The notes under the pieces are model-generated. The model worked only from the letters and a program-made list of their open reading frames with translations, did not search any database and was not told the origin of the DNA. Of a stretch of 64,000 nucleotides of DNA, positions 1 to 11,481 are shown in pieces (within the stretch, counting starts at the first letter, position 1; every line of letters begins with the position of its first letter). This DNA comes from Corydoras sp. C115 (Eukaryota; Chordata; Actinopteri; Siluriformes; Callichthyidae): positions 7,443,001 to 7,507,000 of the forward strand of contig JAFMOC010000009.1 in the NCBI GenBank assembly GCA_019802505.1, given 5' to 3'. The translations under genes and the position numbers were made by a program.

Positions 1-4
1 TTAC

Positions 5-3000
5 CGTTGCATGATCTTGGGTTCTGGACTGAGGTGGTGAATAGACTTGCGCTGTTCTGGAAACGGAGTTCCGTTCCACCAGAGCCATGAGTTCCGTCTG
101 CCTGCGCATCCTGCTCTCCTGTCTGTGTCTCTGCATGGCGGCGGGGTAGCGTTCCGACGCCGGCACAAAAGCTTTACTGGGTCTCTGTGTGTTCCAGTCG
201 GATTTCCGGCCGATCTGCGCTCTGTTGGTCCTGGAATAGGGCTCATAAGGGTCGGCCTCCTTGGCTGCTGTACACATGTTCTCCTTCCCACCGTTTCTTT
301 CCGCTGGCCTGGCATCACGTCTGGTTCGTTTACCTTTCGGTGGAGGCTTGTGCTCGGCTGGTGCGTTACTGCCACCGTGAGTGTCCATGGGTAGTTCTGC
401 TGCAGGGGTTAATTCTGAAAACGACATGGTAGGTTTAATGAAATAATTACATCATTTGACATCATCTCCATGATGTCCATGCTACTTTAAAATAGTTGGA
501 GGAACTAATTAATTAAGGTAATCTCTATAAAGGGTGGCACGGTGGCTTAGTGGTTAGCACGTTCGCCTCTCAGCACTAGGGATTCCCGGTTCGAATCCCA
601 ATCTGGGTGGAGTTTGCATGTTCTTCCCGTGTCCACATGGGTTTCCTCCAGGTTCTACGGTTTCCTCCCACAGTCCAAAAACATGGATCAAGATCAATTG
701 AGTTCTCCAACTTGCCCCATATAGTGTGTGAGTGTGTGTCCAGTGATAGATTGGCGCCCTGTCCTGGGTGTATCTACCCAGCGCCCAAGATGTTCTCCGC
801 TGGATGGCATGGGGACCCCCCGCAAAACCTAGTAGAGGATCAAGTGGAAGATAATGGATGGATAATCTGTATAAAATTAGGTATAACAAGGTGTATAACA
901 ATTGGTAGAGGTGTACAAAGCTGAGACATTTACAGTCTTAGAGCCATCAAGTCTGTCATGTATGTAACCGTTCTGTAAACAAAAGCTTCTCGTAACATTA
1001 CCCGTCTGAACCGCCGTGTCTTTGCGTCCTGTGCGTGGAGTCTCGGCCCGCTGCGCTGTGGTGTGAGCAGCCAAACTCACGGAACTCTGTTTAAGAACTG
1101 CGTCATTCAAACATACAGTGAAATGTAAATATTTATATGAAAGATGGAAAATGCATGTTTTTTTTCCCCTGATTATAAATGTTTTAATTAATAAGCAGAT
1201 TAAATGTTTTTGTTGATGAGACTTATGTGAATCAAATCTGTTAACACAGGCTGCATCATATGATTCATGATTTAAAATAAAATATGCATATCCCACCTTG
1301 CAGGGCAGATTCACCCCCCAGACAGCTCATCGGGTCGGATACATTATGGGCTTTTTCGGACCGGTCCTTGGTTCGCTCCAGACGCTTGTCTTCCTGTGCT
1401 TCCTCTTGTGCTCTCTGCACACTCTTATACAGCTCCTCTCTTGCTTTTGAATGTAACTCCTAAACAATAAGACCGAAGACTTAACTTTGCTTTAACTCTA
1501 CACCTTATTTATGTATCTGTAACCGCTTTACTTTTAAAGATCCAGGCATGCTCTCGTCCTGCAGACCAGTAACTGCAGCGATCAATTAATTAATCCAGCA
1601 CTATTTTTTTTTAAATCCTGTTACCTCTTTTTGTTTCTGTATTTGTGTGTCCTTTATAAACTGCTGCTGCAGGCGTTCTCTCTCGCGAGCCACTCTCCTG
1701 TCCTCTTCCTGCTCTAACGCCCGACGTTCGGCCTCTTCTTTTTCCCTCTGACGTCGCCGCTCTTCCACCTGAGCCTCAATGGCTCGCTGCAAAAGGCATT
1801 ACGCTCAATTATCTTTTTTTTTTACCGCTGCAATGCTTTAGAGAAAGAACATGACTAAAAAAGAAAAAAAAGTTGATGTATTTTTAAGGGTTAGAACACC
1901 CTGGAACTGTCTGAGAGCAAGACATTACGAATAGGCGAAGCATATTTTAACACTTTTATAAAAAAAACTAAAGACCGTTCTGTTTTCCTTCAGCAGATGG
2001 TCATCCTTCTTAAAGTTCAACCTCTTACCTGATGTTCCAGCTGTTTTAATCGTTTCCTCTCCCTCTCTTCTATCTGAGCAGGATCGAGCAGCGCCGTCAT
2101 GGTACGCAGGTAGCTGAGGACAAACGCTGAAGTCATTATCCAGACAAAAAAAAGATAAAGTCTTCAATCAAACTTGTCATTTGAAATTTTAAAACATCAA
2201 AAATGAGACCGAGGATCTGGAGTACGTTTGTGCTTTAATCATTTGCTGTGGTGGTTGTGCTTTAATCATGGAATTGTGTTGTAATGAAAATCTTTTATTT
2301 TATTACACATCTTTAATTAAGATTTAGGTTTGACTTATTAACTCCTCTGTTTATCATTTAGGTGTGTACAGTATAACAGCTTTAGCTCAAGGTTAATTCT
2401 GACGTTATACAGCAGTTCCACAAACTGGACAACCCACCGGTATAACCAGACTGAGTGACAGGACTGAGGATGTTTTATTTCTGAGTGGAGTCACAGAGGG
2501 TAGACAGGAGGCGCTGTTCTAATTCCTGAACATTCCCACCTAGATTTTGGCTGCATCCCCCGAGTGGTGTCCACGCTGGCTCGGCCGAGACTGTCGCCGC
2601 CGTACGCGCTCATGTTATCCCAAGCTGTGGAGAATGCCTGAGAGGGTGCACGCTGAAGGGAGAGGGTGCTTTCCACACACGCCTCCCCCCTGTCCGAATC
2701 TGCACCGGAAGGCGGCTGGACGGGAAGACGCCGCTGAAAGGAATCAAAGTGCATGGCCCAGCGCTCATGGTCCTCAACCTGCACAGAATCATCGGTTCAC
2801 AAACATTAACATTATAGAAAACACAATAAAATACAAACTTTGTTTATTTAATCATTTTTATAATGTTAATGAATTAACATCTTATACAAAAGTAACGATG
2901 CATAATATATTTCTATTAAAATAAAACCATTAAAAATGGAATTTTTGTATTAAATTTTTCAAAATGTCAAAGACTGTGTTTAACATTTAAGAGATAAAAT

Positions 3001-5204
3001 CATTAAATAGTAGAAGAGCGAGAGGATTTAAAAGCAGAAAAGCAGACTTTGAATTGCAGGGGTGCAGGACCTGATTCTGACTCTGTTTCTCGAGCCTCTT
3101 GCGGAGTTTGGCCTCCTCTCTTTGTGCTTCAAGGTCCTGCAGCCAAAGTCTTTGCTGCTCCTTCTTCTCCTCGCTGAAAGCATGTGCCATTGGTGCAGCT
3201 TCCTGTCAGGGTTCAGAATAATAACTTTATAAAGCATTCATGTCATCGTAATTAGAATTTGTTAACATGCATTAACATGTAAATAATGAATTAATGTTAT
3301 CTGAACTAATTAGTCGATTATGAAGAAGCTTGAACTCCCATTCTAAACTCTCATTTCATTCTTTTAGGGAGGACTTCACTAAGGAAGGGAGGACTTTACA
3401 AGAATTTTGTGTGTGTGTAATAACAGTTCGTATGTAAGCACATATGTAAGGACGGTTACATATGTGCTCATGTGGGTGAGACGGGGACAGACAAAGGAAA
3501 GAAAAAACCAAATTCCACATAATAAATATAATTCCAACGGGACTTTCGTATTTTTGGCTTGTAATGAAAAGTGGAGACGTGATGTGAAAACATTACCCCC
3601 ACTATGAACGCTGAGCGAATGGCAGCGTGAAGAGGCTTCGTGTTGCCGTGTGTGTGTGGAACAGCTGGTCTGCAGTCGGACGTTTCAGTGTTGGACTTTC
3701 TCAGTCTGTTTCTTTGCACCTAGATTTAAAAAAAGCAAGATGCATAAAGACTGAACATGCGATTCTTGTATTTCTATCACGTGATAAAAAAAAAAAAAAA
3801 ACTACATAGTTCTTTACAATCTTCACTTTACAAAAAAAAAAATCAATGTGCGACGGTGGTTCCGCCCCCTGAAAGGTTCGATCTCGTTATATATCCCCCC
3901 CATAACATATGAATGTTGTCCATCTGTTCCTCTGTATACCAATCTGTAATTGTAGAACTACAAATTCCATCTATATACAAAGTAGAACTTAAATGTAGAA
4001 TAAAGTAGATGTACCTTCTAAGGTGGCTGATGCTTATAAGGATTAGATAACCAAACTTGCGTTTCACGGACTCACCCCTGGTAGCTGATCACATGATCCA
4101 GTTCTTTGGCTTTTTTCCTTCTGAGACCGAACCTGTAAATTCTCTCTGTGCTGGTTTTTGAGAATCATTTGTTCGTCTGAGAAAAAAAGCAGAACGCACA
4201 CAATTAACCATATCTGAGCACCACCACGAAGCGCATGATCACTGTGTCACCTGACATGTCAAGCAGTTTTCACTTCACTGTGCTGAATATTGAATGTCTC
4301 GTCAGACTCTACGACAAAGCCTGTTGGTACAGATCGTGCAATCAGACACCACCAGGTTTATTACCTAGCTCTTTTTTCCATTGAGTCCTTTTATCTTTCA
4401 GCGCCTCCCTCTCCAGTTCTCGTTCCCCTAACGTGCTAAAGAGACCTGCAGGTCTGGATTCAGAAGGTTTTCTGGTTTGGGAGAACAGTGAGTGTTAGCC
4501 ATGTGACTTTATTTAATAGAAAGTAATATCAAAGTTCTCTTTTTAATTCATCACTATTTTTAATTACTGCCATTATTTGGGTCTACGGATGAAAACCATC
4601 GCAGACACACATTTGTGGACTACAAAACTGATTTTTATCTTACATCTCATCGTCTCTTCCCGGTAAACATTTGGCTTTATATGAATGAAGGTCAGAACCT
4701 CCTCGAGTAGTGACTTCACTTGAGGCACTTTCCTCTTTTGCAGGTTCTCCTGGTGCAGAGATGATGTCCGTGTGCAGATCTGCTCTCGGTGAGGGAAACA
4801 CTTGCTGCTGACTGCAGGTTGCTGAATCTTCTGGAACGCTTTGAGTGGATAATTTAATGCTGTCCAGAATCTGCTGAAGTTGGTCCTGAGTTAAACAGAC
4901 CACACTCTCCTTCAGAGTCTTTTCTGTGAAGTTGGAGGATTTGTCTCTGCTCTTGGTTTTGCTCTGTGACTGAACTCGTACGACGCCGATAACGTTGCAG
5001 TGATTGGTACCGCTCTTCTTCGTGCTCTTCCTGTTGCCGTGTACGGTCACCTGCTCAGTGGGGTTTCCATTCCCAGCATCCCTGCACTTCCGGTCTCTCT
5101 GCACGTCAGCCCCTTTCGTACACTGTCTCAGGGTGGATTTGGAGCCCCTGTTCTTTTGGGCTGCCTATAATTACAACCAAAGGGGTTTCATATATATACA
5201 TATA

Positions 5205-5257
<53 letters not shown>

Positions 5258-6441
5258 AATAGGTATATACAAAACAACTTACTTGACAAAATCCCATCCT
5301 GCTGGAGGCTTTGGCTTCCCCTGTATCAGAGAAAATGAATATTGATGAAGATATTTGAATAATTAAGGAAAATAATGCAACTGGAACATTTTTCAGCATT
5401 ATGTTACCGTAGGTGGATAACACAAGTCTGGGTTTCCCATTCTCAAGCTCAAACATCAGACCATCGCTGAAGAAATGAGAACAAAAGGAAAGTGAGTAAT
5501 GCAAAAGGTGAATAAAATGGTCATAACACTCATTCATCATCATCATCATCATCATCATCATCTCTGCAATACTGAGAATTCTCCACCCATTTAACCTCCA
5601 CCCATCTACCCCTGTGGATGTTCTGCTCAGAACTAAAGTCTAATTGCAGAGAAACTGATTTAACAAACAAAGACACAAATAAGCAGCTGCACCTAATAAA
5701 GTGGCCTGTGATTGTACATAAGTGATGTAATAAAAACCTGTATAGAGCTTTCGAGGAATCAACATTTCACTTGAATAACAACGTAATTAAAAGCTTTTAT
5801 CTTTAATGTGTCTCGTGTTAGTCTAATTTAACTTTCATTCATTCATTATCTCCCGCTTTATCCTCTATTAGGGTCGCGGTGGGGTTCCCCATGCCCATCC
5901 AGGGGAGAGCGCTCCAGGACAGAAAAACCCAGGACAGGGCGCCAATCCATCGCTGGGCACACACTCACTCACACAGACACACTCTATATGGGGCAATTTG
6001 GAGAACTCAATTGACTTGATCCATGTTTTTGGACTGTGGGAGGAAACCGGAGAACCCGGAGGAAACCCACGCAGACACGGGGAGAACATAGAAACTCCAC
6101 CCATATGGGGATTCGAACCGGGAATCCTCAGCGCTGAGAGGGGAACGTGCTAACCACTAAGCCACTGTGCCGCCCCTAATTTAACTTATCCAGCTAAATT
6201 AATCCGGTTACTATGAACCTACCCGCTGCATTGTGTTCTCTTTTAGAGAAGCAGATAAATTAGTGCAATAGACTATAAAAAAAACTCATTAAAGAATAAA
6301 GTTAACAAACAAAAAATAGCGACTTTTTAAGAAACAGCGTTAAGATGAAACATTAAGGCTTTAAGGAGTGTTTTCAGTACAAACGCAGCGTTAAGTATAG
6401 AACTGTAAGGATTAATAAAAACACACTCACCCGAGATTCAT
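5..6441 (-). CDS. ccdc66: CCDC66, coiled-coil domain-containing protein 66 (12 coding exons seen, C-terminus off the left edge)
   Basis: Coding exons in transcript order: 6441-6431, 5466-5408, 5320-5283, 5164-4644, 4471-4365, 4176-4076, 3202-3071, 2778-2540, 2113-2029, 1786-1625, 1459-1297, 414-5. All have AG/GT borders, and phases agree across every junction (676 codons). The start gives MNLGDGL, as in human CCDC66. Family landmarks: VVCLTQDQLQQIL (exon 4), FSTLGERE (exon 5), ERWAMHFDS (exon 8), MTALLDPAQIEER (exon 9), a charged coiled coil rich in E, R and Q (exons 9-11), and a WN..RP...FVPASERYP block (exon 12). The known family protein binds microtubules and works at centrosomes, centriolar satellites and cilia, and its loss causes retinal degeneration in mammals. 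Exon 12 ends at a GTAA donor on the first bases of the window. Human CCDC66 is about 950 aa, so roughly 270 residues probably lie outside. Oddities are an 11-nt first coding segment and a 38-nt third exon. Confidence 0.95.
415..1296 (-). other. ccdc66 intron 11
   Basis: This interval separates coding exons 11 and 12. It holds one plus-oriented V-SINE (532-862). The remainder is AT-rich, and I see no exon or conserved element in it. Confidence 0.8.
532..862 (+). mobile_element. V-SINE copy 1 (tRNA-derived SINE)
   Basis: The copy starts with a tRNA-like head carrying a pol III A box (TGGCTTAGTGG) and B box (GGTTCGAATCC). The conserved core that reads TTTCCTCC.ACAGTCCAAAA follows, then a 3' part ending in GGATGGATAA-like repeats. 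Target-site duplications TAATCTCTATAAA (519-531) and TAATCTGTATAAA (863-875) differ at one base, which suggests an older insertion. Confidence 0.9.
5211..5255. repeat. (TA)n microsatellite
   Basis: An almost pure TA tract in ccdc66 intron 3, with interrupted TATATG units just upstream from about 5190. Open frames across it are artefacts of the dinucleotide repeat. Confidence 0.95.
5533..5561. repeat. (ATC)n microsatellite
   Basis: A short run of ATC trinucleotides in ccdc66 intron 1. Read on the minus strand it encodes a meaningless methionine run. Confidence 0.9.
5835..6175 (-). mobile_element. V-SINE copy 2 in ccdc66 intron 1
   Basis: Full-length minus-strand copy. The GAAT-type tail is at the left and the tRNA-like head at the right, ending next to GCCGCCC. 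A perfect 12-bp target-site duplication, CTAATTTAACTT, lies at 5823-5834 and about 6176-6187. Confidence 0.92.
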
Positions 6442-7880
6442 GATTTGATTCTGAGCTCATATGACGTTAAAATAACAATTAAATTAAATTAAATTACATT
6501 AAATCGAAAGCAGTTGTTTCCACTGACGTTACGGTTGCTACAACCAATGTGTTCAAATCATTAGATAAGCGATGGATAAATCCCAAATACCCTTCCATTT
6601 AGTTTACAAGTGCACTATGTATAATTGTATGTTCGCTACTCTCAACCCTAAATAGTACCCTATGGTTCTATTGACATGCAAAATGAGATTGGACCGTCGT
6701 TTGCTTCTACTGCTTCAACGCGCTTTAAAGAAAAGCTGTAGCTCCATCTGTCGGGCACTTGATGTAATGTCCTGTTTCGTCGATATCGACTGACCAGCTC
6801 AGTTTAAAACGTGTCGTTAACATGAACGCTTAGTTCCGCCCCTGAGAAGGAAAAAAGACAAAAGTATCTCAGGTTTGATCTCAGCATTCTACCTTTATAT
6901 TTCAGAATTCTGATTTACTAATTGAGAATGCCGACTTTGATCTCAGAATTCGGATTTAGTAAGCCAAAATCAAAATGAGTAAACCTTATTAAAACCTAAC
7001 TTGTAACACTAGATGGCAGCAACACGCGTAATAAATGAAAACGAGGTCTTTGCGTCACGTCGACGCGTGTGTTTTAGGCGACGTCTCAAACCGCATCCGG
7101 ATCATCACTCAGAGCGAAAACAATGAACAGACTTTGTGGAGTTAAGTGGCCTAGCTTTAGTAAGGCAACCTGTGATTGAAACACGGGCGATGAGGGTGTC
7201 ACGTGAATGAGTTTAGCCAATAGGATTACGTGGGGGAGCAGTTCGATTTGAGGACCGATTCAATCGCCACAAAAAGAAGTTAGCCAGCGCGTGAGCGAGT
7301 CCGGAATATTAGTTTCTTCGTCTTTGTTTTTTTTTAAGTTACATAATTAGAAGGATAATGTCACCCTTTAGATTATGCTATGTCTAATAAACGAGCGTTT
7401 GATTTGAAAAATATTAGCTTTAGCGTCCGTCGTCGTTTATAGCGGCTGCGTCCCAAACCACTCACTGCCGCACTTCACACAAAGTGAAAAAAAGCATCGA
7501 GGTCACTCGCGCGGTCCGGACTATATAGTGTAGTGAGGTAAAGTTTGGGACACAGCCAACGTCTTGTTTCTCAATGACCGTGTGAGCGGCTGGAAACGGC
7601 GATTGGTTCACTCGTTGGTTTAGATTTTAGATCATTTAAAAGTGTTTAATTATTTTTTGTCAAAGTGGCATGAAGTACGTTTCAGAACGCGTGTGAGTTC
7701 GAAGGTGAAGGCTTTATAACCGCGTTTATAATGTGACATTAAGAGACGCGCTGCTCGTCGAGTGGAAATCGAAACCATTTGGAGAAAAAAAGAGTGAAAT
7801 AAAAGTTGAATGAAGTGGAATTATTTGGGGGAGACCTTCATCAGAGCTCCTCAGAGCCACAGCAACGCGTCACAGAACAG
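6442..7880. promoter_or_regulatory. Divergent promoter region between ccdc66 and the upstream end of ip6k1
   Basis: The ccdc66 start codon faces left at 6441, and the next gene on the right is plus-strand. CpG density rises from about 7020 to 7800 relative to neighbouring AT-rich sequence. A CACGTG E-box lies near 7199-7206 and a CCAAT motif near 7217. A GT donor at 7881, after CACAGAACAG, would fit the end of a non-coding first exon of ip6k1. Transcription start sites cannot be fixed from sequence alone. A 114-bp MITE-like palindromic repeat sits inside (7444-7557). Confidence 0.5.
7444..7557. mobile_element. MITE-like element with GGCTGCGTCCCAAA termini
   Basis: The left end reads GGCTGCGTCCCAAACC, and the right end reads in reverse complement as GGCTGTGTCCCAAAC. 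The 114-bp body also has matching subterminal ACTCACT/AGTGAG segments and a central CTATATAGTG. This fits a short non-autonomous DNA transposon, and similar termini occur at 32809-32932. No clear target-site duplication was seen. Confidence 0.6.
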
Positions 7881-8011
7881 GTGAGCTCACCTCACCTCAC
7901 CTCACAGGCGCTTTTCTTTTGACTTGTCATTTATACTCTGGCGGCTCGTGTGGCCTAATTGTTGACAACAATATGTAATTATATATAATTATAAGTAAAT
8001 GTGTTTAACGT

Positions 8012-8352
8012 AGGACGGCACGGTGGCTTAGTGGTTAGCACGTTCTCCTCTCAGCACTAGGGATTCCCGGTTCGAATCCCCATCTGGGTGGAGTTTCCAT
8101 GTTCTCCCCGTGTCCGCGTGGGTTTCCTCCGGGTTCTCCGGTTTCCTCCCACAGTCCAAAAACATGGATCAAGGTCAATTGAATTCTCAAAATTGCCCCA
8201 TATAGAGTGTGTATGTCTGTGTGAGTGAGTTTGATTGGTGCCCTGTCCTGGTTGTATCTGCCCAGCGCCTGAAACCTTCTCCCCTGCATGGGCACTGGGA
8301 ACCCCCGCGACCCTAATAGAGGATAAAGCGGAAGATAATGAATGAATGAATG
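8012..8352 (+). mobile_element. V-SINE copy 3
   Basis: Full-length plus copy with A and B boxes at its head and an AATGAATG tail. A 14-bp target-site duplication, AATGTGTTTAACGT, lies at 7998-8011 and 8353-8366. The right duplication merges with the GAAT tail. It lies in the first-intron or upstream region of ip6k1. Confidence 0.92.
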
Positions 8353-8509
8353 AATGTGTTTAACGTTGTGTGAAGAGCAGCGATGGGAAACGTGCACGCT
8401 GTAGAGAGAATGGATTTGTTTTTTGAATAGGAATCGACTCCGAGGCGATTCCACACAGAGGACACGGACAGAACTTGTTTACTCTCTGCATTAACATGAA
8501 TCCACAGTG

Positions 8510-8805
8510 CAGCCACATCCCCACATCACATCCCCACATCACATCCACATCCACAGCTCATATTCACATCCACATCTCATATCCACATCCACATCTCATA
8601 TCCACATCTCATATCCACATCCACATCTCACATCCACATCTCATATCCACATCTCATATCCACATCCCCACATCATATCCACATCACACATCAATATCCA
8701 CACTGAATTTCCAATCAATCCACATCTCATATCCACATCACATCCACATCACATCCCCATCACATCCCCATCACATCAACATCCACACTGAATTTCCAAT
8801 CAATC
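8510..8805 (+). repeat. CACATC-rich minisatellite
   Basis: A tandem array built from variants of ATCCACATC and CTCATATCCACATC. A longer unit containing CACTGAATTTCCAATCAATC occurs twice (about 8699 and 8785). Two overlapping open frames run through it, rich in His, Pro, Ser and Ile. These follow from the repeat period being divisible by three and are not a gene. Confidence 0.9.
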
Positions 8806-9360
8806 AATCATTTAACATTCACATGGCACCGTCCACATCACGAGCTTAACAAAGAGGCCCAGAAGATATGATGACTGATGTTCAGATGACATGCTTGGCA
8901 GCTGTATACCAATTTGCAAATCATAATATTAACAGAACCTAAAATAACCTGTACAAACTGTAAATGTATATGATTTTTCATACATATATATTAACCTTAA
9001 AATATTATTCTACTTTACGCCTTGTTAAACATCAAATGCTATTTTAGTTGTTTGTGCATTTGTGCAAATACGATGCAAATTCAGACTCCAAAACGATTTC
9101 CAATCCAAATTCAGTCGGATCAAATTTAAATGCCTTTCTTGTTTCTGATTGCGTGATGCCGATTTCTAGATCCTGGTATATTTTCTGTTTTAAAGTCTCA
9201 CTGCGAGAACAGACATTTATTCTAAACCTATTCGGTTTATTCTGAAGTCTTCCTCACAGTTATTCCACAAACACCAACGTCGCAAAGCTTTGTTGTTTTG
9301 TTGTTGTTTGTTAGTCTCCTGTTGTTTCTTGGTTCTCTATCTGTCAGGAGCATCACAGAA

Positions 9361-9560
9361 CAGGTATCATTTGGGTGGTGGATTGTTTATTGTCAGTTCT
9401 GCAGTGACACTGATGTGGTAGTTTAGTGCAGCAGTGCTGCTCGAGTTTCATTTAAACGCCTCAGTGACAGTGCTGGGATAGGAATAACGCACCCACCAAA
9501 TAATCCCTGCTCTGTGGGGGTACTATTGGGGTTCTGACCATTTGAGAACAGAGTACACAG
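9361..9560. repeat. Dispersed GGTGGTGGAT-type repeat, fragment
   Basis: The text GGTGGTGGAT, TGCAGTGACACTGATGTGG, GCAGCAGTGCTGCT and CTCAGTGACAGTGCTGG matches a repeat I recognise as common in ostariophysan fish genomes. Other pieces of the same family are at 34640-34930, 42020-42110, 3930-4000 and 13015-13060. I cannot assign it to a transposon class. Confidence 0.6.
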
Positions 9561-9570
9561 GATGCTTTAG

Positions 9571-9571
<1 letters not shown>

Positions 9572-9629
<58 letters not shown>
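9572..9629. repeat. (TA)n microsatellite
   Basis: Uninterrupted TA dinucleotides directly downstream of the dispersed repeat fragment. Confidence 0.95.
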
Positions 9630-9633
<4 letters not shown>

Positions 9634-9744
9634 CACTCTAGTTTAATGGTTCTGCTTATTTGTGTTGGTTAATTTAAGGTTGTTCTCTGTTCTCACAGAA
9701 CCTCACCCTCATGAAGCATCATGTAGTATAAATGCATTCGGTCG

Positions 9745-10520
9745 ATTCCCAGCATACAGGACAGCGTCGCGGAATCGGTTCTAGAATCGGTTCGCGCTTT
9801 TGGCGTTCGCCTAGTGCTTCGGTGAATTAGCTGTTTGGGAATCGATTCAAAAGATCGTGTGTTATTCTGGCAAATGATTCGTTCGAAGCCTCTGAATCAG
9901 ACGCGTTCCATCCTGCGCTCTTCTTGTTTTTGATGAACGTTACGCCGTTTGGTTCGCCAGGAAAATAGTTCTGTTTTTCTGTTTTATCGAAACCGAGAGC
10001 TGTCCGTTTACGGGCGAATCCCCGGTTGATGAATTTTATGGGATGCATTTGGTGTAAACACAGATAACGCACCGGAAGCGGTTCTGCCTCAGTCTTTGCT
10101 CGCGTTGTTATTTTCAGTATGGAGGCTCAGACTCGTCGCTCACGGTAAATCTGCACACCCCGACCGAACTAACGGCTGCTCTTCCCTCAGATCCGTGGCT
10201 TAAACGTGTGCGTTATGCTTGTGAATCTGAAGACGGCGGGTTTGGGTTTTTGGCGTGCTGATGAATCGACTCCTTCAGATTCAGATCGTCGTCCTGCACA
10301 ACACACGCTTTAAGCCGCACATTGTGACAGCGTGACGGCTTCTGGTTTTTAACCTAAACGTCCGTTTAGCCAGCTGCTATGTAGTTGCGGGCTGTAATTC
10401 TGATAAAGGTTCAAGCATCAGAACCGCGAGTCTGCTGCCGCCGCCTGGTTCTTAAATCCAGGTCCGGGATCCTGAGCTGAGCTGGTCTGATGTACCGGAT
10501 CGCTGTAAGTCACCTCGGTT
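9745..10520 (+). promoter_or_regulatory. CpG-rich stretch, possible second ip6k1 promoter or first exon
   Basis: CpG dinucleotides are frequent here compared with flanking sequence. An ACCGGAAGCGG ETS-type site lies near 10070. A GTAAAT donor follows GTCGCTCACG near 10144, and a GTAAGT donor follows GGATCGCT near 10505. These features fit an alternative promoter with one or more untranslated exons, but no coding exon could be tied to it. Confidence 0.3.
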
Positions 10521-10639
10521 GATGGCTTTTTAATAACAGATCTGTACATCATGTGTAAGATAAATTACTGAAGTTCACATTTAAGTCTGATGCTGATGCC
10601 ATGGTGCTGTGCTAATTTCAAAAAGTATAGTCATCTATT

Positions 10640-10885
10640 TTACCTGCTCTGCACACAGAGAAATCTCTCCTCCATATTTAACCCATCCATGCAGTTAAAA
10701 ACACACATATACACATATACACACAGAGTGCCCAGAGCAGTGGGCAGCCATGTGCATGACACCTAGGGATTGAGGTTGGGGGCCTTGCCCAAGGGTACTT
10801 AAGCCAAGGTACTTGTTGGGACCAGGAATCGAACCGGGGACCTTCAGGTCACAAGGCTGGTTTGGCCTTAACCACAAGCCAAAGA
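10640..10885 (-). mobile_element. tRNA-derived SINE, second family
   Basis: Read on the minus strand, the head includes a B box (GGTTCGATTCC), preceded by CTTGTGACCTGAAGG. On the plus strand the body contains GCAGTGGGCAGCC and GGGCCTTGCCCAAGGG. This is a widespread fish SINE layout and differs from the V-SINE family. Confidence 0.6.
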
Positions 10886-11319
10886 TCAATGATGAATCGG
10901 GTTATTGTTACTTCTAATAAACTGCTTAAGTCACTTTTTGAGTCAATAAAAAGTTTTTGTTCTGACTCTGTGTTTAGTCAGTGGTGCATTTATTTTAATT
11001 GATAATTTATTTGTATAAGTTAGTTCCATGGAGTGAAGATTGAATTTATTTATGATCAACAGTAATTATTTATTATAAGTATGGCATGCGTTTGCATTGT
11101 TTGTTACGTCTTTTTCCTCTTTAAGGCGATCTGCGTGCAGCTCAGGTGACCAGGTGAATGTGTTTAATCACACCATATTGTTGGATTTTTTTTTCTTTAA
11201 CTGTGCTATGGATATCCCAATTGTTTAGAAAACAGTTCCTGACATACACACAGTGAAATGAATTATTAAGCTCCTGAGCGCAGTGTGTTTAATGTAGTTT
11301 GTATGGTATAAAGTCCTCG

Positions 11320-11481
11320 ATGCATGACCAGGTAAACATCACCTGCACGGAGAACAGCGGCAGTGGAAGGATAGTCAGTGTGTTCGGATTGACTGTGCTG
11401 CTGTTTTTCTTGCTCATCATGGTTTCATACGTCAGTTTAGTTAAAAAAAGAGGACAAACTGATGTCAAAGAATCTTTTTAA
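11320..11481 (+). CDS. Unrecognised 53-aa open frame with one predicted membrane segment
   Basis: ATG to stop encodes a short polar head containing an N-glycosylation-type NIT site. It is followed by about 22 hydrophobic residues (SVFGLTVLLFFLLIMVSYVS) and then a basic KKR stop-transfer tail. This is the layout of a small single-pass membrane protein. I do not recognise the family and see no supporting promoter or splice structure. Chance is quite possible in a long intron or upstream region. Confidence 0.15.
   Translation: MHDQVNITCTENSGSGRIVSVFGLTVLLFFLLIMVSYVSLVKKRGQTDVKESF

Noticed and set aside
1..375. 124-codon minus-strand open frame at the left edge
   Set aside because: It overlaps ccdc66 exon 12 in the wrong register. 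The splice-phased frame gives the conserved CCDC66 sequence.
8510..8805. CRISPR-like array of short repeats
   Set aside because: There are no constant repeats separated by unique spacers, and the context is vertebrate. It is a minisatellite.
8475..8849. His/Pro/Ser-rich open frames
   Set aside because: These are a consequence of the CACATC minisatellite, whose period keeps all frames open.
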